Part shown: piece after piece, positions 42,553-54,100 of the stretch
Numbering within the stretch: position 1 is the first letter of the stretch
Layout of the letters: every line of letters starts with the position of its first letter
NCBI GenBank assembly: GCA_964621185.1
Contig: CAZULM010000015.1
Coordinates: 1 to 64,000, forward strand
DNA: 64,000 nucleotides
Direction: 5' to 3'
DNA from: M3007 sp964621185
Lineage (GTDB): Bacteria > Bacteroidota > Bacteroidia > Chitinophagales > Saprospiraceae
Notes under the pieces: model-generated
Database searches by the model: none
What the model saw: only the letters and a program-made list of their open reading frames with translations
Told to the model about the DNA's origin: nothing
Made by a program: the position numbers and the translations under genes

Positions 42553-43857
42553 TTAATGGTGTTCACCGTGGGGCTCTTCCAGCGCCATACCGAAGTAAGT
42601 GGCCGAAAGCATCACAAAAATGAATGCCTGCAGGAACGCCACCAACAATTCTAGCGCCATCATGAACAAGGTCAATGGCGCTGCTGCCAACAAACCGGTG
42701 ATGGAACCACCTACGCTGGTACCAGCTTTGCCGAATATGAATATCAGGCCTACGAAGCACAACACCACGATGTGGCCTGCGGTAATGTTCGCAAAAAGTC
42801 GGAGGAGCAGGGTAAAGGGCTTGAGGAACAAGCCAAGTATCTCCACCGGCGTGAGGATCACTTTGATCCAGGCTGGCACGCCGGGCATCCAGAGGATGTG
42901 CTCCCAGAAATGCTTGTTGGAACTGATCAACATCAAGATGAAGGTGAGCAGCGCTAGAACGATGGTAACGGATATGTTTCCTGTCACGTTGGCGCTTCCC
43001 GGGAAGAAAGGTATCTGGCCGATCAGGTTGAGGCCGAGTATGAAGAAGAATGCGGTCAACAGGAACGGCATGTATTTTTCATACTTGGGTCCGATGGCTG
43101 GTTTCGCCACATCGTCCCTGATAAAGGTGTAAAAAGGTTCCAGGAAGTTCTGAAGGCCTTTTGGCGCCTGGCCTTCGCGTTTTATGCCCGCTACTGCCGC
43201 TGCGCGGAATGCCAGGAAAAGCAGCAGGCAGGTGAGCAGCATGGTGAAGACGTTGCGGGTGATGGAGTAGTCGTAGAAAGACGTTACGCCGCCGCCCATC
43301 AGGCCGCCATCGAAGGTGGTTTTGTTGTCTAATTCCTTGCACTCTCCGTTTATGGTGGCGTAGTAAACGGATTTTGTTTTTCCGTCAACGGTTACGTCTT
43401 TGTGGGTATAGCCCTCTATTTTGTGCTCCCCGGCGGCCAAAGATTCGTCTTTAAGGCGCATGATCGATCCGTGAACCAATACATAGCCGTCTTTGGAGAT
43501 TTCGCCGTTGCCATGGTGGTGCGGGTGAAAGGCGGAGGAAGTGGTGATCGTCCAGCCGTGGCCGGGGGCGTAGAGGAAGCAGGGGAGGGGGAGGTACAGG
43601 TCGCCGAAAATGTGGATGGAATTGGCGTCTGCAATGTGGTGCACGGCAACGTCGCCGGCGTTGTACTCGCCCTCAACCGTGGCATCAATGGGGTGGCCAC
43701 ATTCGCTGTGCGTTGCATCTGCATGGTTATCGTGCTGATTGTCAGCCGATTGCCCGTGCTGCTCGGTCGTTTGCTGTGGGTGCTGATGGTCTTCGTGCTG
43801 CGCGAAGGCGGCGAGGCTCAACGCGCTGAAAATCAAGGCAATCCCGTATTTACGCAT
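42553..43857 (-). CDS. atpB: ATP synthase F0 a subunit with His-rich periplasmic N-domain
   Basis: Subunit a forms the proton half-channels. The frame opens at 43,893, but the -7 box at 43,902-43,909 puts transcription start almost on that codon, and a good signal peptide begins at 43,857 (MRKYGIALIFSALSLAAFAQ), so I use that Met (434 aa). After the signal comes a His/Asp/Gln-rich stretch (HEDHQHPQQTTEQHGQ) and about 150 exported residues, an extension typical of Bacteroidota AtpB. The membrane part has the essential Arg in LLRLFANITAGH and ends in a His tail. First gene of the operon. Confidence 0.93.
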   Translation of the reverse strand: MRKYGIALIFSALSLAAFAQHEDHQHPQQTTEQHGQSADNQHDNHADATHSECGHPIDATVEGEYNAGDVAVHHIADANSIHIFGDLYLPLPCFLYAPGHGWTITTSSAFHPHHHGNGEISKDGYVLVHGSIMRLKDESLAAGEHKIEGYTHKDVTVDGKTKSVYYATINGECKELDNKTTFDGGLMGGGVTSFYDYSITRNVFTMLLTCLLLFLAFRAAAVAGIKREGQAPKGLQNFLEPFYTFIRDDVAKPAIGPKYEKYMPFLLTAFFFILGLNLIGQIPFFPGSANVTGNISVTIVLALLTFILMLISSNKHFWEHILWMPGVPAWIKVILTPVEILGLFLKPFTLLLRLFANITAGHIVVLCFVGLIFIFGKAGTSVGGSITGLLAAAPLTLFMMALELLVAFLQAFIFVMLSATYFGMALEEPHGEHH

Positions 43858-43901
43858 AACTGTCATGTCCACTGTTGGAAAGGCGTTTTTCAAATCGGCG
43901 G

Positions 43902-43909
43902 CAAAGGTA
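43902..43909 (-). promoter_or_regulatory. -7 box TACCTTTG (atp operon)
   Basis: Exact TAnnTTTG; it supports the downstream start codon of atpB. Confidence 0.55.
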
Positions 43910-44052
43910 CAATGCCGTTTTCGTTTAAAAAAACCAAGAAAATTATTTTTCAGAAAAAAATAGGGCAGGGGCGGTTTTTGTGGGGGCGATTCGGAATTTA
44001 ATTTGGAATCATTAGGGAAGTTGGGGTCGGTAGTTAAGTCCCTCCATAAAAA

Positions 44053-44095
44053 AATACCGCCGCAACAGGAGATTGTTCCAGGTTGTGGCGGTATT
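44053..44095 (-). terminator. terminator of the six-gene surface operon
   Basis: Stem AATACCGCCGCAAC / GTTGTGGCGGTATT with a 15-nt loop, followed on the minus strand by seven T; 20 bp after the stop of the collagen-like gene. Confidence 0.85.
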
Positions 44096-44114
44096 CATTC
44101 CAGAATAATTTGAC

Positions 44115-45536
44115 TTATTTGGGCAATCGTGCTTTAATCGCCTCTATCTCTTTTTGCTGAGCCTCAATCATCGCTTGTTGTTCTTGGACAGATTTGACCA
44201 AAACGGCAATCAGGTCGGAGTAGTTCATGTTGTAATTATCCTTATCATCTTTACGGATTACATCAGGGATAACCTTTTCTACATCCTGAGCGATGAACCC
44301 AAGGCGTTGTGTGTTATTATTGTCTGATATAAACTGGTATTTCACCGGATCCAGTTTTAGCACCTGACTCAATCCATAGGGGATTGTTTCGATGTTTTTC
44401 TTCAGTTTTCTGTCTGATCCACTCGAAATATCATAACAGAATAGCACTCCCCATCGTTGGCCTCCCGCACCTAGATCCATAGCGTTATCACCCCAAGGCA
44501 ATAGGTTGCTGCCATTGGTAAGGGTAGTTGTACCGTTGGCAGTGTACCATTCACTCCCATAATCATAGCTGAGCTGTATGCCGCCACTGCCATAATATTT
44601 TAGGGTTTGTATATCTGTTCCCTGGTATCCTGAAAAATCCACCGTGTGGCCCTGTATTTTTTGAACTACCGGATTTGGGTAGTTACCAGACAGGTCGCCG
44701 CCAGCCGGGCCGTTGGAAAGCCCGGGAGGGCCTTGAGGGCCCTGTGGACCTTGCGGCCCTTGTGGCCCCGTTGCGCCTGTCAAACCTATGGGCCCTTGTG
44801 GCCCAGTCGCCCCAGTTTGACCGATTGGCCCCTGCGGCCCTGTTGCTCCAGTGGGCCCAGCCGGCCCTTGTGGCCCAGTCGCACCTGTCGTACCCGCTGG
44901 CCCTTGCGGCCCTGTGGCGCCCTGTGGCCCTTGCTGCCCCGTTGCACCCGTCAACCCGACAGGCCCTTGCGGCCCTGCTGGCCCTTGCGGCCCTTGGGTT
45001 CCTGTTACTGTAGCTGGCGCCCAGGAACTGCCGTTCCACACCAACGCTTGGCCGGTCATGGCGCCCTGTTGGGCCAATTTGAATGGGTCGGAAGGAGTGC
45101 CGGTGCCGGCAAATACCGGGCTTAGGGTGAGGCCGGAAACCGACCCGACGTTTTCAGCATAAAAGGCATAGGGAACGGCCAGCAAGTCGTTGTTGCCCAT
45201 GGTAAAAGAGCCTTGATTGTTCACATCAATGGCGACGCGCAGCGATTTTGGCGTTGCCCAGTTGATGGTGGCGAAGTTGCCGGAAAGCGGGGCGCCCGCG
45301 CCGACAACAAGGTTTACCAAGCCGAGCGCGTTGGAAGTGGTGCTGTGTTTTTCGGAGTACAATACAGTTCCGTTGGGGCCTCCTTCGAGATAAAAGTAAA
45401 CATCAACGTTCTGGTTTGGGAGGATGACGCCGTTGTTGTTGCGCAAGGCCGCCTGGTAGGCAAAGCCCCGGTTTTGTGCCGATAGCGAAATGACGCACAA
45501 CAAGAAGAATATTGCGATGGACGAAAGTTGTTTCAT
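44115..45536 (-). CDS. collagen-like (Gly-X-Y) secreted protein with C-terminal S74 chaperone domain
   Basis: The protein has 473 aa and starts at 45,536 with a signal peptide (MKQLSSIAIFFLLCVISLSAQ). Then comes an N-terminal domain common in Bacteroidota surface proteins (FAYQAALRNNNGVILPNQNV, LAVPYAFYAENVG), about 30 Gly-X-Y triplets near 178-275 (GPQGP, GATGPQGP units), a link, and a C-terminal intramolecular chaperone domain with SDRKLKKNI near 374 and YSDLIAVLVKSVQEQQA. S74 domains trimerise phage tail spikes and cleave themselves. The protein is probably a trimeric surface fibre. Last gene of the operon, 6 bp after its neighbour. Confidence 0.9.
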   Translation of the reverse strand: MKQLSSIAIFFLLCVISLSAQNRGFAYQAALRNNNGVILPNQNVDVYFYLEGGPNGTVLYSEKHSTTSNALGLVNLVVGAGAPLSGNFATINWATPKSLRVAIDVNNQGSFTMGNNDLLAVPYAFYAENVGSVSGLTLSPVFAGTGTPSDPFKLAQQGAMTGQALVWNGSSWAPATVTGTQGPQGPAGPQGPVGLTGATGQQGPQGATGPQGPAGTTGATGPQGPAGPTGATGPQGPIGQTGATGPQGPIGLTGATGPQGPQGPQGPQGPPGLSNGPAGGDLSGNYPNPVVQKIQGHTVDFSGYQGTDIQTLKYYGSGGIQLSYDYGSEWYTANGTTTLTNGSNLLPWGDNAMDLGAGGQRWGVLFCYDISSGSDRKLKKNIETIPYGLSQVLKLDPVKYQFISDNNNTQRLGFIAQDVEKVIPDVIRKDDKDNYNMNYSDLIAVLVKSVQEQQAMIEAQQKEIEAIKARLPK

Positions 45537-45541
45537 GGTAT

Positions 45542-46036
45542 TTAGTTCAAGTTTTTGATGAATGATTTGGTAACGCTCTGGCCGGCGCTGTCTATCAGCC
45601 GGATCATGTACTGGCCGGCGGGCAGGTTGCCGACCGGAATGGAAATAGGTTGGCCTGCTTGGAATTCGTTGCTCAAGGGTTTGAGCAGCTGCCCTGCGGC
45701 ATTCCAGACCTCCAGGCGGATTTTCACGTATGGATCCTTGGTTTTTATGTCGCAATAAATCAGGTCGCTTGTCGGGTTTGGGAACAGCGTTGCCGAAATG
45801 GTGGCATCCGCTGGCTCATGGGTGGCCACCATGGTGATGGAAGGCTGTTGGGAGCCCTGCGTCCAGTAATTTTGGGGGGAATGGAAAGTCCAGATGGCGA
45901 TGTCGCCGACGCTGAACGACCATTTGTAAAAGTCGTTCTCGTATTCCCCGGAAGCGATCAAGGGGGGCGGGTCGCCTTGCGCCAGCAAGAGCCGCAGCGG
46001 CAGGCAAACCCCGATCATCAGCATTGTTTTTTTCAT
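45542..46036 (-). CDS. small T9SS-sorted secreted protein
   Basis: The protein has 164 aa, starting at 46,036 with a signal peptide (MKKTMLMIGVCLPLRLLLAQ). A short unique part (YENDFYKWSFSVGDIAIWTF) follows, then a complete T9SS type-A C-terminal sorting domain (ATLFPNPTSDLIYCDI, RLEVWNAAGQLL, GNLPAGQYMIRLIDSAGQS, TKSFIKN). Most of the protein is signal plus sorting domain, so the cargo is only about 55 residues. It sits 4 bp after the fibronectin-III gene. Confidence 0.88.
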   Translation of the reverse strand: MKKTMLMIGVCLPLRLLLAQGDPPPLIASGEYENDFYKWSFSVGDIAIWTFHSPQNYWTQGSQQPSITMVATHEPADATISATLFPNPTSDLIYCDIKTKDPYVKIRLEVWNAAGQLLKPLSNEFQAGQPISIPVGNLPAGQYMIRLIDSAGQSVTKSFIKNLN

Positions 46037-46040
46037 GATA

Positions 46041-48110
46041 CTATGGTTTGTGAATGGTGACAAGTTCGGTGAGCGGGCCCTCGGAGCCGTCGGCATAGAT
46101 CGGTTTGAGGGCATAGGCATAAGTGCCGGGCTGCATGGCCCGGGTATCCTCGAATTTTATGGTGTTCTGTTCAAGCATGCGGAGCATTTCAAGCCCGCCG
46201 TCGTTGTAGCTCCTGTAAACGAGAATTCGGGTACAGGTAGGCGGCACCAGTTCCCATTCCAGGAGGATGCGCTTTTGCTGGTCGTCCCAGATGCCGCGCA
46301 GCTTGGCCAAGCCCTGTTTTTTGGGCGCTGGCGGGATTTTGACCGTGATCGGGAAAGAAGGCTCCGATTGTAGCCCAGCATCGTCGATACTCTGGACGGC
46401 GTAATCCCAAACCTGGCCGGAGCGCAGCATCGTATCGGTGAATGCAGCCGCGTCTTTTGGCAATACAGAGATGGTTTCCCAAGGTGTTTTGGGCGCCCGG
46501 CGCAGCAAGCGCTGGGAACTGAGGTCTTTGGCGCTGGATGGCCGCCAGTGTAGGTACACCCCGTTGCTGTTTACCCGATAATCGTCGAATACGGGTGCGC
46601 TGGGGGGAATGATGTCGGGTTTGGCGAGTTCGAGCATTTCGGAAAAGGCGCTTTCTTTCAGGTGCTTGTCGAATGCCTTTACCCTGTAGTAAATATGCTC
46701 GGTCAGGTTGATCAGGTTGATGTTGTACTGGAAGACAGTATCTTCAATTAGGGTTGCGGCCACCGGGATAAACGCGTGGTCGGCCTGGTTGGCGGCATAC
46801 ACCTGGTATCCCTTCAAATCGAAGTCGGGCCCCAGGTTCCAGCGCAACCGCACCGTTCCGCTGGTGTCGATGGAACCTGTAAGCCCGGTTGGCTGCACGG
46901 GCGGCGCAAAGTCTTTCATCTCTGCCGAGGTTTCCGGCGACCAGCCGATGTTGCCTGCGGTATCGACCAGGCCGACGGCGTAATAATTGGAGCCGTATTG
47001 CCAAGCCTTTTCGTCTGTGTACTCTGTGGTGGAAATGGGCAATAATTGCTTGTTGAGCCAGGTGTAGGGCATGGTAGGGTCGGAAGTACGGGCGATCACC
47101 AGGCCCATCAGCGGCTCTTGCTGGGGCGGGTTCTTCCAGCGCAGCTTTATCACGCCTTCGCTCGTGTTTTCGATATTGATCTCGGAAATGGCAATGGGCG
47201 GCACCCGGTCAATTGCGAAGCCTTTTGCGGCCGCTGAAGGTGGCGTGTGCGCGGCAAAGGGGTTTATCCCCGAAACACGGTAATAATATGGCTTGTAGTT
47301 TGAGCCGACCGAATCGATCCAGGTCAGGGAATCGCTCACGGCCCTGTCGCGGGGCGTCCAGTCCATGAACGGGGTTTGGTTCAGGCGCTGAAAATGGGTG
47401 CCGTCTTCGGAGCGCTCCACGAAATATCCCGACAAGAATGGCTCTTTTTTCCATTTTATCCCGATGGCGTGGTCGTCCGGTACTATGGTTGGCGCCGGAA
47501 GGGCTTGCAGCGGGCTGAAGGCTGCCGGGTCAACGACGCAGAGGGTGGTGTCTGACCAAACTTTGCCATCAAGTGCCGCGCAGCGCAGGGTGTACACATA
47601 TTTATGGCCTTTTTTAAGCCCTTTGTCCACCCAGCGCAGTCCGAGCAGGTTGGCGGCCTGCTCCGAAAAATCGGCAGCCATTTGGGCATACCCGAATCGG
47701 TTGTCGGCCTCGTCGCCAGCTTCCTGGAGCGCCTGGATCAAATTGTCGCTTGGCTGGGTATGCCGCATGGTCTTACCATACAGGCATTGTGCGGCCAGCA
47801 AGGCAAAGGTGTCGTTCCGGTTGATGCGGGTTTCCAGGCTGGCATAAGGCCAGGGATGGATGGTATCTTTTGTTACGGCTTGTGCGGCTTTGCCGACCAC
47901 TTTGTTGTTGGCGTCCAGGACAGTCCGCTCCAGCAAAAATCCGCTCACGAGGGCCGGCATCCAGCCCGCTTGGTTGGCCACGGTCCAGCGCAGAACGATG
48001 GAATCGCCCATGGCCGCGCCGATGAGCCGAAGCTGCGCTTTTTGCTGCTGTGCCAGTACTGAGGAAATGCAACCGGCTAAAAAGGCTAATATCAATATGC
48101 TCTTTTTCAT
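46041..48110 (-). CDS. secreted multi-domain fibronectin type III protein
   Basis: The protein has 689 aa, with a signal peptide (1-20). At least four FN3-like modules are seen between about 190 and 660, each with the 'P.L.W' start and 'Y.V.A.D..GN.S' type end (GSNYYAVGLVDTAGNIGWSPE; RLRWNLGPDFDLKGYQVYAA; HIYYRVKAFDKHLKESAFSE; VWDYAVQSIDDAGLQSEPS). There is no T9SS tail and no enzyme motif. FN3 modules are binding or spacer units. It lies 21 bp after the giant TANFOR-like gene, and its own product may bind that protein. Confidence 0.85.
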   Translation of the reverse strand: MKKSILILAFLAGCISSVLAQQQKAQLRLIGAAMGDSIVLRWTVANQAGWMPALVSGFLLERTVLDANNKVVGKAAQAVTKDTIHPWPYASLETRINRNDTFALLAAQCLYGKTMRHTQPSDNLIQALQEAGDEADNRFGYAQMAADFSEQAANLLGLRWVDKGLKKGHKYVYTLRCAALDGKVWSDTTLCVVDPAAFSPLQALPAPTIVPDDHAIGIKWKKEPFLSGYFVERSEDGTHFQRLNQTPFMDWTPRDRAVSDSLTWIDSVGSNYKPYYYRVSGINPFAAHTPPSAAAKGFAIDRVPPIAISEINIENTSEGVIKLRWKNPPQQEPLMGLVIARTSDPTMPYTWLNKQLLPISTTEYTDEKAWQYGSNYYAVGLVDTAGNIGWSPETSAEMKDFAPPVQPTGLTGSIDTSGTVRLRWNLGPDFDLKGYQVYAANQADHAFIPVAATLIEDTVFQYNINLINLTEHIYYRVKAFDKHLKESAFSEMLELAKPDIIPPSAPVFDDYRVNSNGVYLHWRPSSAKDLSSQRLLRRAPKTPWETISVLPKDAAAFTDTMLRSGQVWDYAVQSIDDAGLQSEPSFPITVKIPPAPKKQGLAKLRGIWDDQQKRILLEWELVPPTCTRILVYRSYNDGGLEMLRMLEQNTIKFEDTRAMQPGTYAYALKPIYADGSEGPLTELVTIHKP

Positions 48111-48130
48111 GATGCTTGAAATTTTAGGCC

Positions 48131-51100
48131 CTATTTTTTGCCGATTTGAAACTGTGGCGCGCCACCGCCTGCTTTGGGGATGTTGACTTTAATGGCGCCT
48201 GTTTGCCCCTGTTCGAGTGGGTTGAAAGCGGGCCCCGGGGCATTGTTGATGAGGTCGAACGCGGCGCCGATATTGCCGTAAAACTGGTTTTGCATGGCCG
48301 GGCCGGGGATGTTGTTCCAGTTTTTTATGACCGTGTTGAGCCAATGGTTGCCCGGGAAAATGCTGCCGGGCGGCTCTTTGTCCAGCCTGGAATAGGTGCG
48401 GCTCACTTCCAACAGGTTCGGCTTGGCAGGTTCGTTGATGTTGAGCACCATCGCGTTGCTTTTGGGCTTAACAATACTGCCCGCCATTTTGGAAGTATTG
48501 AATTTTATGGGGAGCGACTGATACGAACCGTTGCTGCTGCCCATGACATTGCTGGTATCGATTGGCCCCATCACATTGTTGACCCTCAGCTTGAAATCTT
48601 CGGCGATCCAGCCGAACTGCTCCGTATTGGGATCCTGGTATTCTATATTTCCCATTATCCCGTTTTGCAGCAGGGTATCGAGCGCGCTGTTGAAAAAGTT
48701 TTGCCAGTATTTTTTCATTTCGCCGCAGTCGAATTCCAACAAGGGCTTTATGCGGTAGAAGTTCGAAAAGGAGTTGTAGGTTATGGTTCGCTGATAGCCT
48801 TCAATGTCGAAGACATCGAAGCGCTCCGGGCCTAGGAACCCGGCCTTGCTCAGGAATATGCCCCATTTGTATTCACCTGTTTTCTTGTCTTTGGGCGGGT
48901 TAAGTTCTTCCGGTGTGAAATTGGCTTTCAAACGGTTGACGACATTGTCCCAGGAATCCAGGTTCGGGCCGACGATGGAAAAGGGCTTGGGTGCGCTGTG
49001 GTCGGCCTTTAATTGCATGAACACCAATTGGTTGCGGTCCAGATCGGCCAGTTTTTGCTCGATCGCGGAATATTGGCTGGTTCGGAAATAGTATCGGTAA
49101 ACTTCGCGCTGGTTCTTTTTTAGGTTGTAGCGCTGGAGGTTGAGCTTGCGTTCGTTCACATCCACCTCTTTTGTCAGCGCCCTTTTGGCGATTGTGGTGC
49201 TGAGGTAGTTGCTGCTTTGTTGCCCTGCCGGGGCGGGCGGTATTTCCCATTCCATGAAAAACTGCACCCCAAAAGTGGTGCTTGGGCTCAAGTCTGCCCA
49301 CATTCCCGAGGACCAAAAATGTTTTGCGCCTTCGGCTATGTATTTGCCCTCTGCAGTCGGGTCGTCTGAATTGCTTGAAATATCCACCGGAACGGAGAAC
49401 TGTTGGTAGGAATTGGCTTCCTGTCCGTGCTTGATGAGCCGCACTTTGAGTGTTTTTTTGGCATTCAGGTCGGCCTGGTTGCCTACGAGGTCGGTTGCCA
49501 ATACCCGTTTGCGCAGGCCGAGGATGGTTTGTTTGGCGATGTCCTGGTAACAAAAAAAGCGCTGGTTGTGGTGCGGCAGGCTATAAACCACGTCGTTGGG
49601 GTCGAGGCGCAGCAAGCCCGCGTTGGTCTTGAATGTCACCTTGCGCTCATCAACATAAGGTTTGTTTGTTTTTTTGATGATGGCTTTGTCCCAATTGCCG
49701 TTGCAGGAGCCGAACGACAAGGGTTTGCCATGTTGCCCGTCGCCGCTCAAGGCAGCCCGGTTGATATTGCCACATTCCCTGACGGTTGCGCTTACCGTAT
49801 AAACATAATTGGTGTTGGGTTCCAGCATGTGGTCGAGGATAATGGCCTTGCCAAACCCTTCGGGGTCATAGTCTGTACGCCCATAAGCTGCTTTACCCGT
49901 TTTGGTGTTGACCAATTTTAACTCCACATCGTCGCGGGTGCATTTGAACAAGCGTGGGATTGTTACTGGAACCCCGTCTTTTTCCTTGATTTCTTCGAGG
50001 AAAAACTCATAGTCAAGCGGCAGGTTTACCGAAACCGCAGGGTCTATGTTTATGGGCTGCAGCTCATTGCTTTGTGCCGGGAAAGTCTCGTTGATAAGTT
50101 TCAAATTGGCCAATGGGTCGCCGGTAGGAATACATTTGTCGCCGGCCTCAAACCGGAAGCTGCAATAGCCCTCCACCATGCCGCCCAGGATGCTGAACCT
50201 GCCGCCTACCGTGCCGATGACCCAGGTTGGGTTGGGGCCGCCGCCCGACAAAAGCCCGCCAAAGGAAATGGACAATATCTCGAACCTGCCGCTGATGAAA
50301 AACAAATCAACCTCTATGCCGATGGCGGCTTTTATGCCCGCATACAGTTGGCCTACCCCGTACCAGCCGTTCATGCCCGGGGTCGGGTATTTGTCGCAAC
50401 CTTCCGGTGCTTTGGCCAGTTGCAGGTCGAAGCCGAAAACAGCGCTGAATTTGGCGTAAAAGATCAGGTAACTCAGGGACAGCTCCGCTTGCAGGTATGC
50501 CCCGCAGGCGATGGCGCTGCCCTTGCTCAACCCATCGCCAACAATGGCGCGGTAATAACCTTTCGGGTAATCGGGGAACAGCTCCTGCATCAGGTTGGGC
50601 AGCCGTTTGGGCAGGCCGTCCACCTCAAAATTGCCGCATTGGAAATAGCCGCCGGCCTCGATTCTGAGGGGCAAGGGCGGGAATGCCATCTGGAAGGAAC
50701 ACGGCCCACCGGGCGGCCCCCAGCCGAATGGCCGCCCAAGCTTGAAATTCCAGTCGCCCGTGGTGCCGTTGGAATAGGTGCTGAGGTAGCCATAGCCCGT
50801 AAATACCCCGGCGACGTTGATGCGGAGCCCGACACCGATCTCCACGATCTTTTGCGGCACGTTGTATTTTATGTGAATATCGCCGTTCACCAGCCCGTCT
50901 TTGCCGGGGTCGGCGAACATGCCGCCTTTCCCTTTTATGTTGATGTCGCCCAAACCGCCGTTGTTGAACTTGATATGCATTTTCACCCCGGCGTTGAACA
51001 ATTCCTTGGCGCCCAGGCCGACAATCACCGAAGCCAGTATTTCCGTGCTGCCGGGCTGGATTTCGTACTTCAGGCTGCTCGGGGCAGCGCCCAGCCAGTT

Positions 51101-54100
51101 ATATTGGTCTGGCGACTCCGTGCTGCTGATGTCCGCTTTTTCCTGGAAATTGGACTTCATGTTGTAACAAGCCCCCCCTGAAAACCCGTAGGCGGTCATC
51201 CCGGCCGTAAACTCGGATTTATTGTTTGTTTGCCCATCCACATACCAGTAGTTGACCTTGTTTCGGGAGCCGATCTGGAGTCTGCTTTCCACCTCGAATC
51301 CCAGGGGGAAAACAGCGGCCACCTTGCCCTGAAACCCGTCGCCCCAGGTAGCATCCTTGGAAAAAAACTCGAGGTCGCCGTTGACGTGCAGCACAGAGAA
51401 ATCGGCATCGACATGAATTTTGCTCATCTCAAAGCGATCGAAAGCAGGGCTGCCGTCGTTGTTGAACTTTCCGTGGAATTTCATGGTAGCCGCAGCATTG
51501 GGCAGGAAACCGGCGAGGTCGGAAAGTTGGAGGTCGATGTCTGCCTGCAACCCAATGGTGAACAGTTCCCATTTTTTGACGCTCAGCGGGAATCCGCCCA
51601 CCGATTTTTGGGGACTGCCCAGGGAGGCTTGCCATTGACCAGGAGTAAAGAAAGGAGATTTGGTTTGAAGCCCGAAGTTTTGGAAGCTCACCTGTGCTAT
51701 TTCGATGCGCGGCAACTGGCTGTCGAACTTGCCCCCGATCCGAAATTCTCCATGCAACAGGGCATGAGCCTCAAACCCTTTGGCGCCAGAGTAGGAAACG
51801 AGGATATTGCAATTTTTGCTCAGGTTGAAGTAGGCGGCGAACAGGTCCACTTCCAGGTCGTTTTTGGGCGCGGCATTGAATTGGTACTCAAACTGCTGAT
51901 TGGCGTAGCTTAGCAGACTGCTGTACAACAACTGGGATTGTTCGTTCCGGCTGGTAATCGGTAGCAGCAGCTTACCGTTGAACCCGCCGCTTTGGAACGT
52001 GTTTTTGAGAAACTTCACCACAAACTGGTCCACAGAAAATTGCCAGTTGCCGTCGCCACCTTCACCGATTGTCAGCAAATTGTTCAGACCCAAGGCGCCC
52101 GTAAACCCGTTTCCATCGATGATGACATTGGTGGCCGCGCCGGTCAGTGGCAGGTTGCTGTTTTTGCGCTTGATGATTGGCGGCAGGTCAACGGTCAGGG
52201 ATTTCAGGAAAAATCCGGTCCAGGTGGGCTGTTGGCCTTCCGGGTAATCGGCAGGCATTCCATTTGGGTTGCTAATGGAACTATGGTCGTAATAGGCTGT
52301 GGTGACATTGAAGGCAAAATCGTTTACCCCCACAATGTGGAAGGGGTCGATCTTGACGGTGCCGACCCAATCGCTCCAGCCTTTGTACACTTCGGCAGAA
52401 ATGGAAGCTTCCACTTGCCCGCCACCCTGTACTTTGCTCAACATGCCTGCTGGGAATGTGTACACCGCTTCGATGTAGAGCATTTTGAACCCGTCTTTGT
52501 CGAAAGCTACACGGGTAGCCTCCTTAGGTTCCTTTGCACCGCTCAGGCCACGGAGGTACATGTTCAATGGCGGAAGGCTCAGGTTTTCCGCGAGGTAAAG
52601 CTCGGCTTCGCCGCAAAGGCCCAGGCCATTTTTCAGGCATATCCCACGGCCACTCAGGGCAATTTTAGTACCCGCGTCCACTAAATCCAGCACCATCGCT
52701 GCGTCGAGCGCGGCCTGCGTGGCATCGAAATGCAGGCCGGTGATGGCAACCACGATTTGTTGGCCGCCGATGTTTTTGTCGAGGCCAAGGGGCAGGCGGA
52801 ACCCAAGTGATTCGATGGAATTGCCGATATTGCTGACCAATTGTTGGGCATTTTGCGCGAAATATTGGTCGAGTTGGTCAATTTGCCCGGCATCCATCGG
52901 CAGGGTTTGCAGTTGGGGGTTGTCGATGGCCGGGATGAAAGAAACATCCGGTTGCATCTGTGCGTGCACCGCACCGCCGATCATTTCCCGGCTGGCGTTG
53001 ATTTGCAAGCCGTTGAAATCTACCCGGATGGGCAGGCTGACCCCGCCGGGAAACCCAGGCAGGCCGATTTTTCCGGTGCCTTTGCCGGGCCCTTCTACGG
53101 TGAGCACCGTCATGGCATAGGCACCGACCTTGATGCTAGCGCCTGGCTGCAACAGATCGGGGCTGCTGGAGCCGCCCGGCTTTTGCGCGGGCGATTTGCA
53201 ACTGCAGGTGTAGGGGAAATCGCCCCCGTTGGCGGGTGAATAGATTGAGCTGGTTTTGATGTTCAGGGTGCAAAACGCGCTGCGCCCCTGGTTCTCGATG
53301 CCCACATTGTGGTTGATGTCGGTGGCCACAACGCCCCAGACATAATTTCCAGCCTCCAGTTTCGGGTCATTCAACGTATTGTAGAAATACGAGGCGGTGC
53401 TCAAGTTTTCCCTGACGAAATAGTTGCCCGGAAGCTGCCCGTCCATCGCCAATTGCAACAGTTGCGCCGGGTCTTGGCCAGCCGGCACCGGAATGAGGTA
53501 GAAATCGTATCGGATGTTGGCGTTGCCCATGCCGCCGCCGGTGGGTGGCAACCAGGAGAAGTTGATGACCGGGCTGCTTGTCACGTTGTGGCTCTCTTCG
53601 CACCAGGGCAGGTTGGGCTGTGGCGGGCTGAGGTATTGGATGGGTATGAGGGTGCATTTGCGGCCCAGTACTTTCAAGGTGTTCACGTCCACGACCTCGA
53701 TGCAGTAGTCGTAGTTGTCCTGGGGCAGCAACTTGGTGCGGATAATGTCTGCTTCCAGGTCGCCAGGGATGTTTTGCTCGGTGTTGTTGCGGTCGAAATA
53801 GCCGGTTATTTCTTGGCCGGCGAAGGAGCGCGTTTCCCCAGGCCCCAGTACGATCACCTGGTTTGGCACGTAATCGAGCCGGGTTTTGATGAAAAGCCCG
53901 GTGCCGAGCCCGCGGATCTCGCCGACGATTTTCATGCGCTGATCCTGTTGGGTCAGGTTGGTGAGCGTCAGGAATTGCTGGGCGCGGTACTGGAGGTAGT
54001 CGTCGAGGCGGTGGCTGTAGGGGGGGCTTACCATGACATTCACCAGAACTTCGTTCTGCGCTGTCAGCGCTGCGGTTTGGAGCAGAAAAACCAGGGAAAG

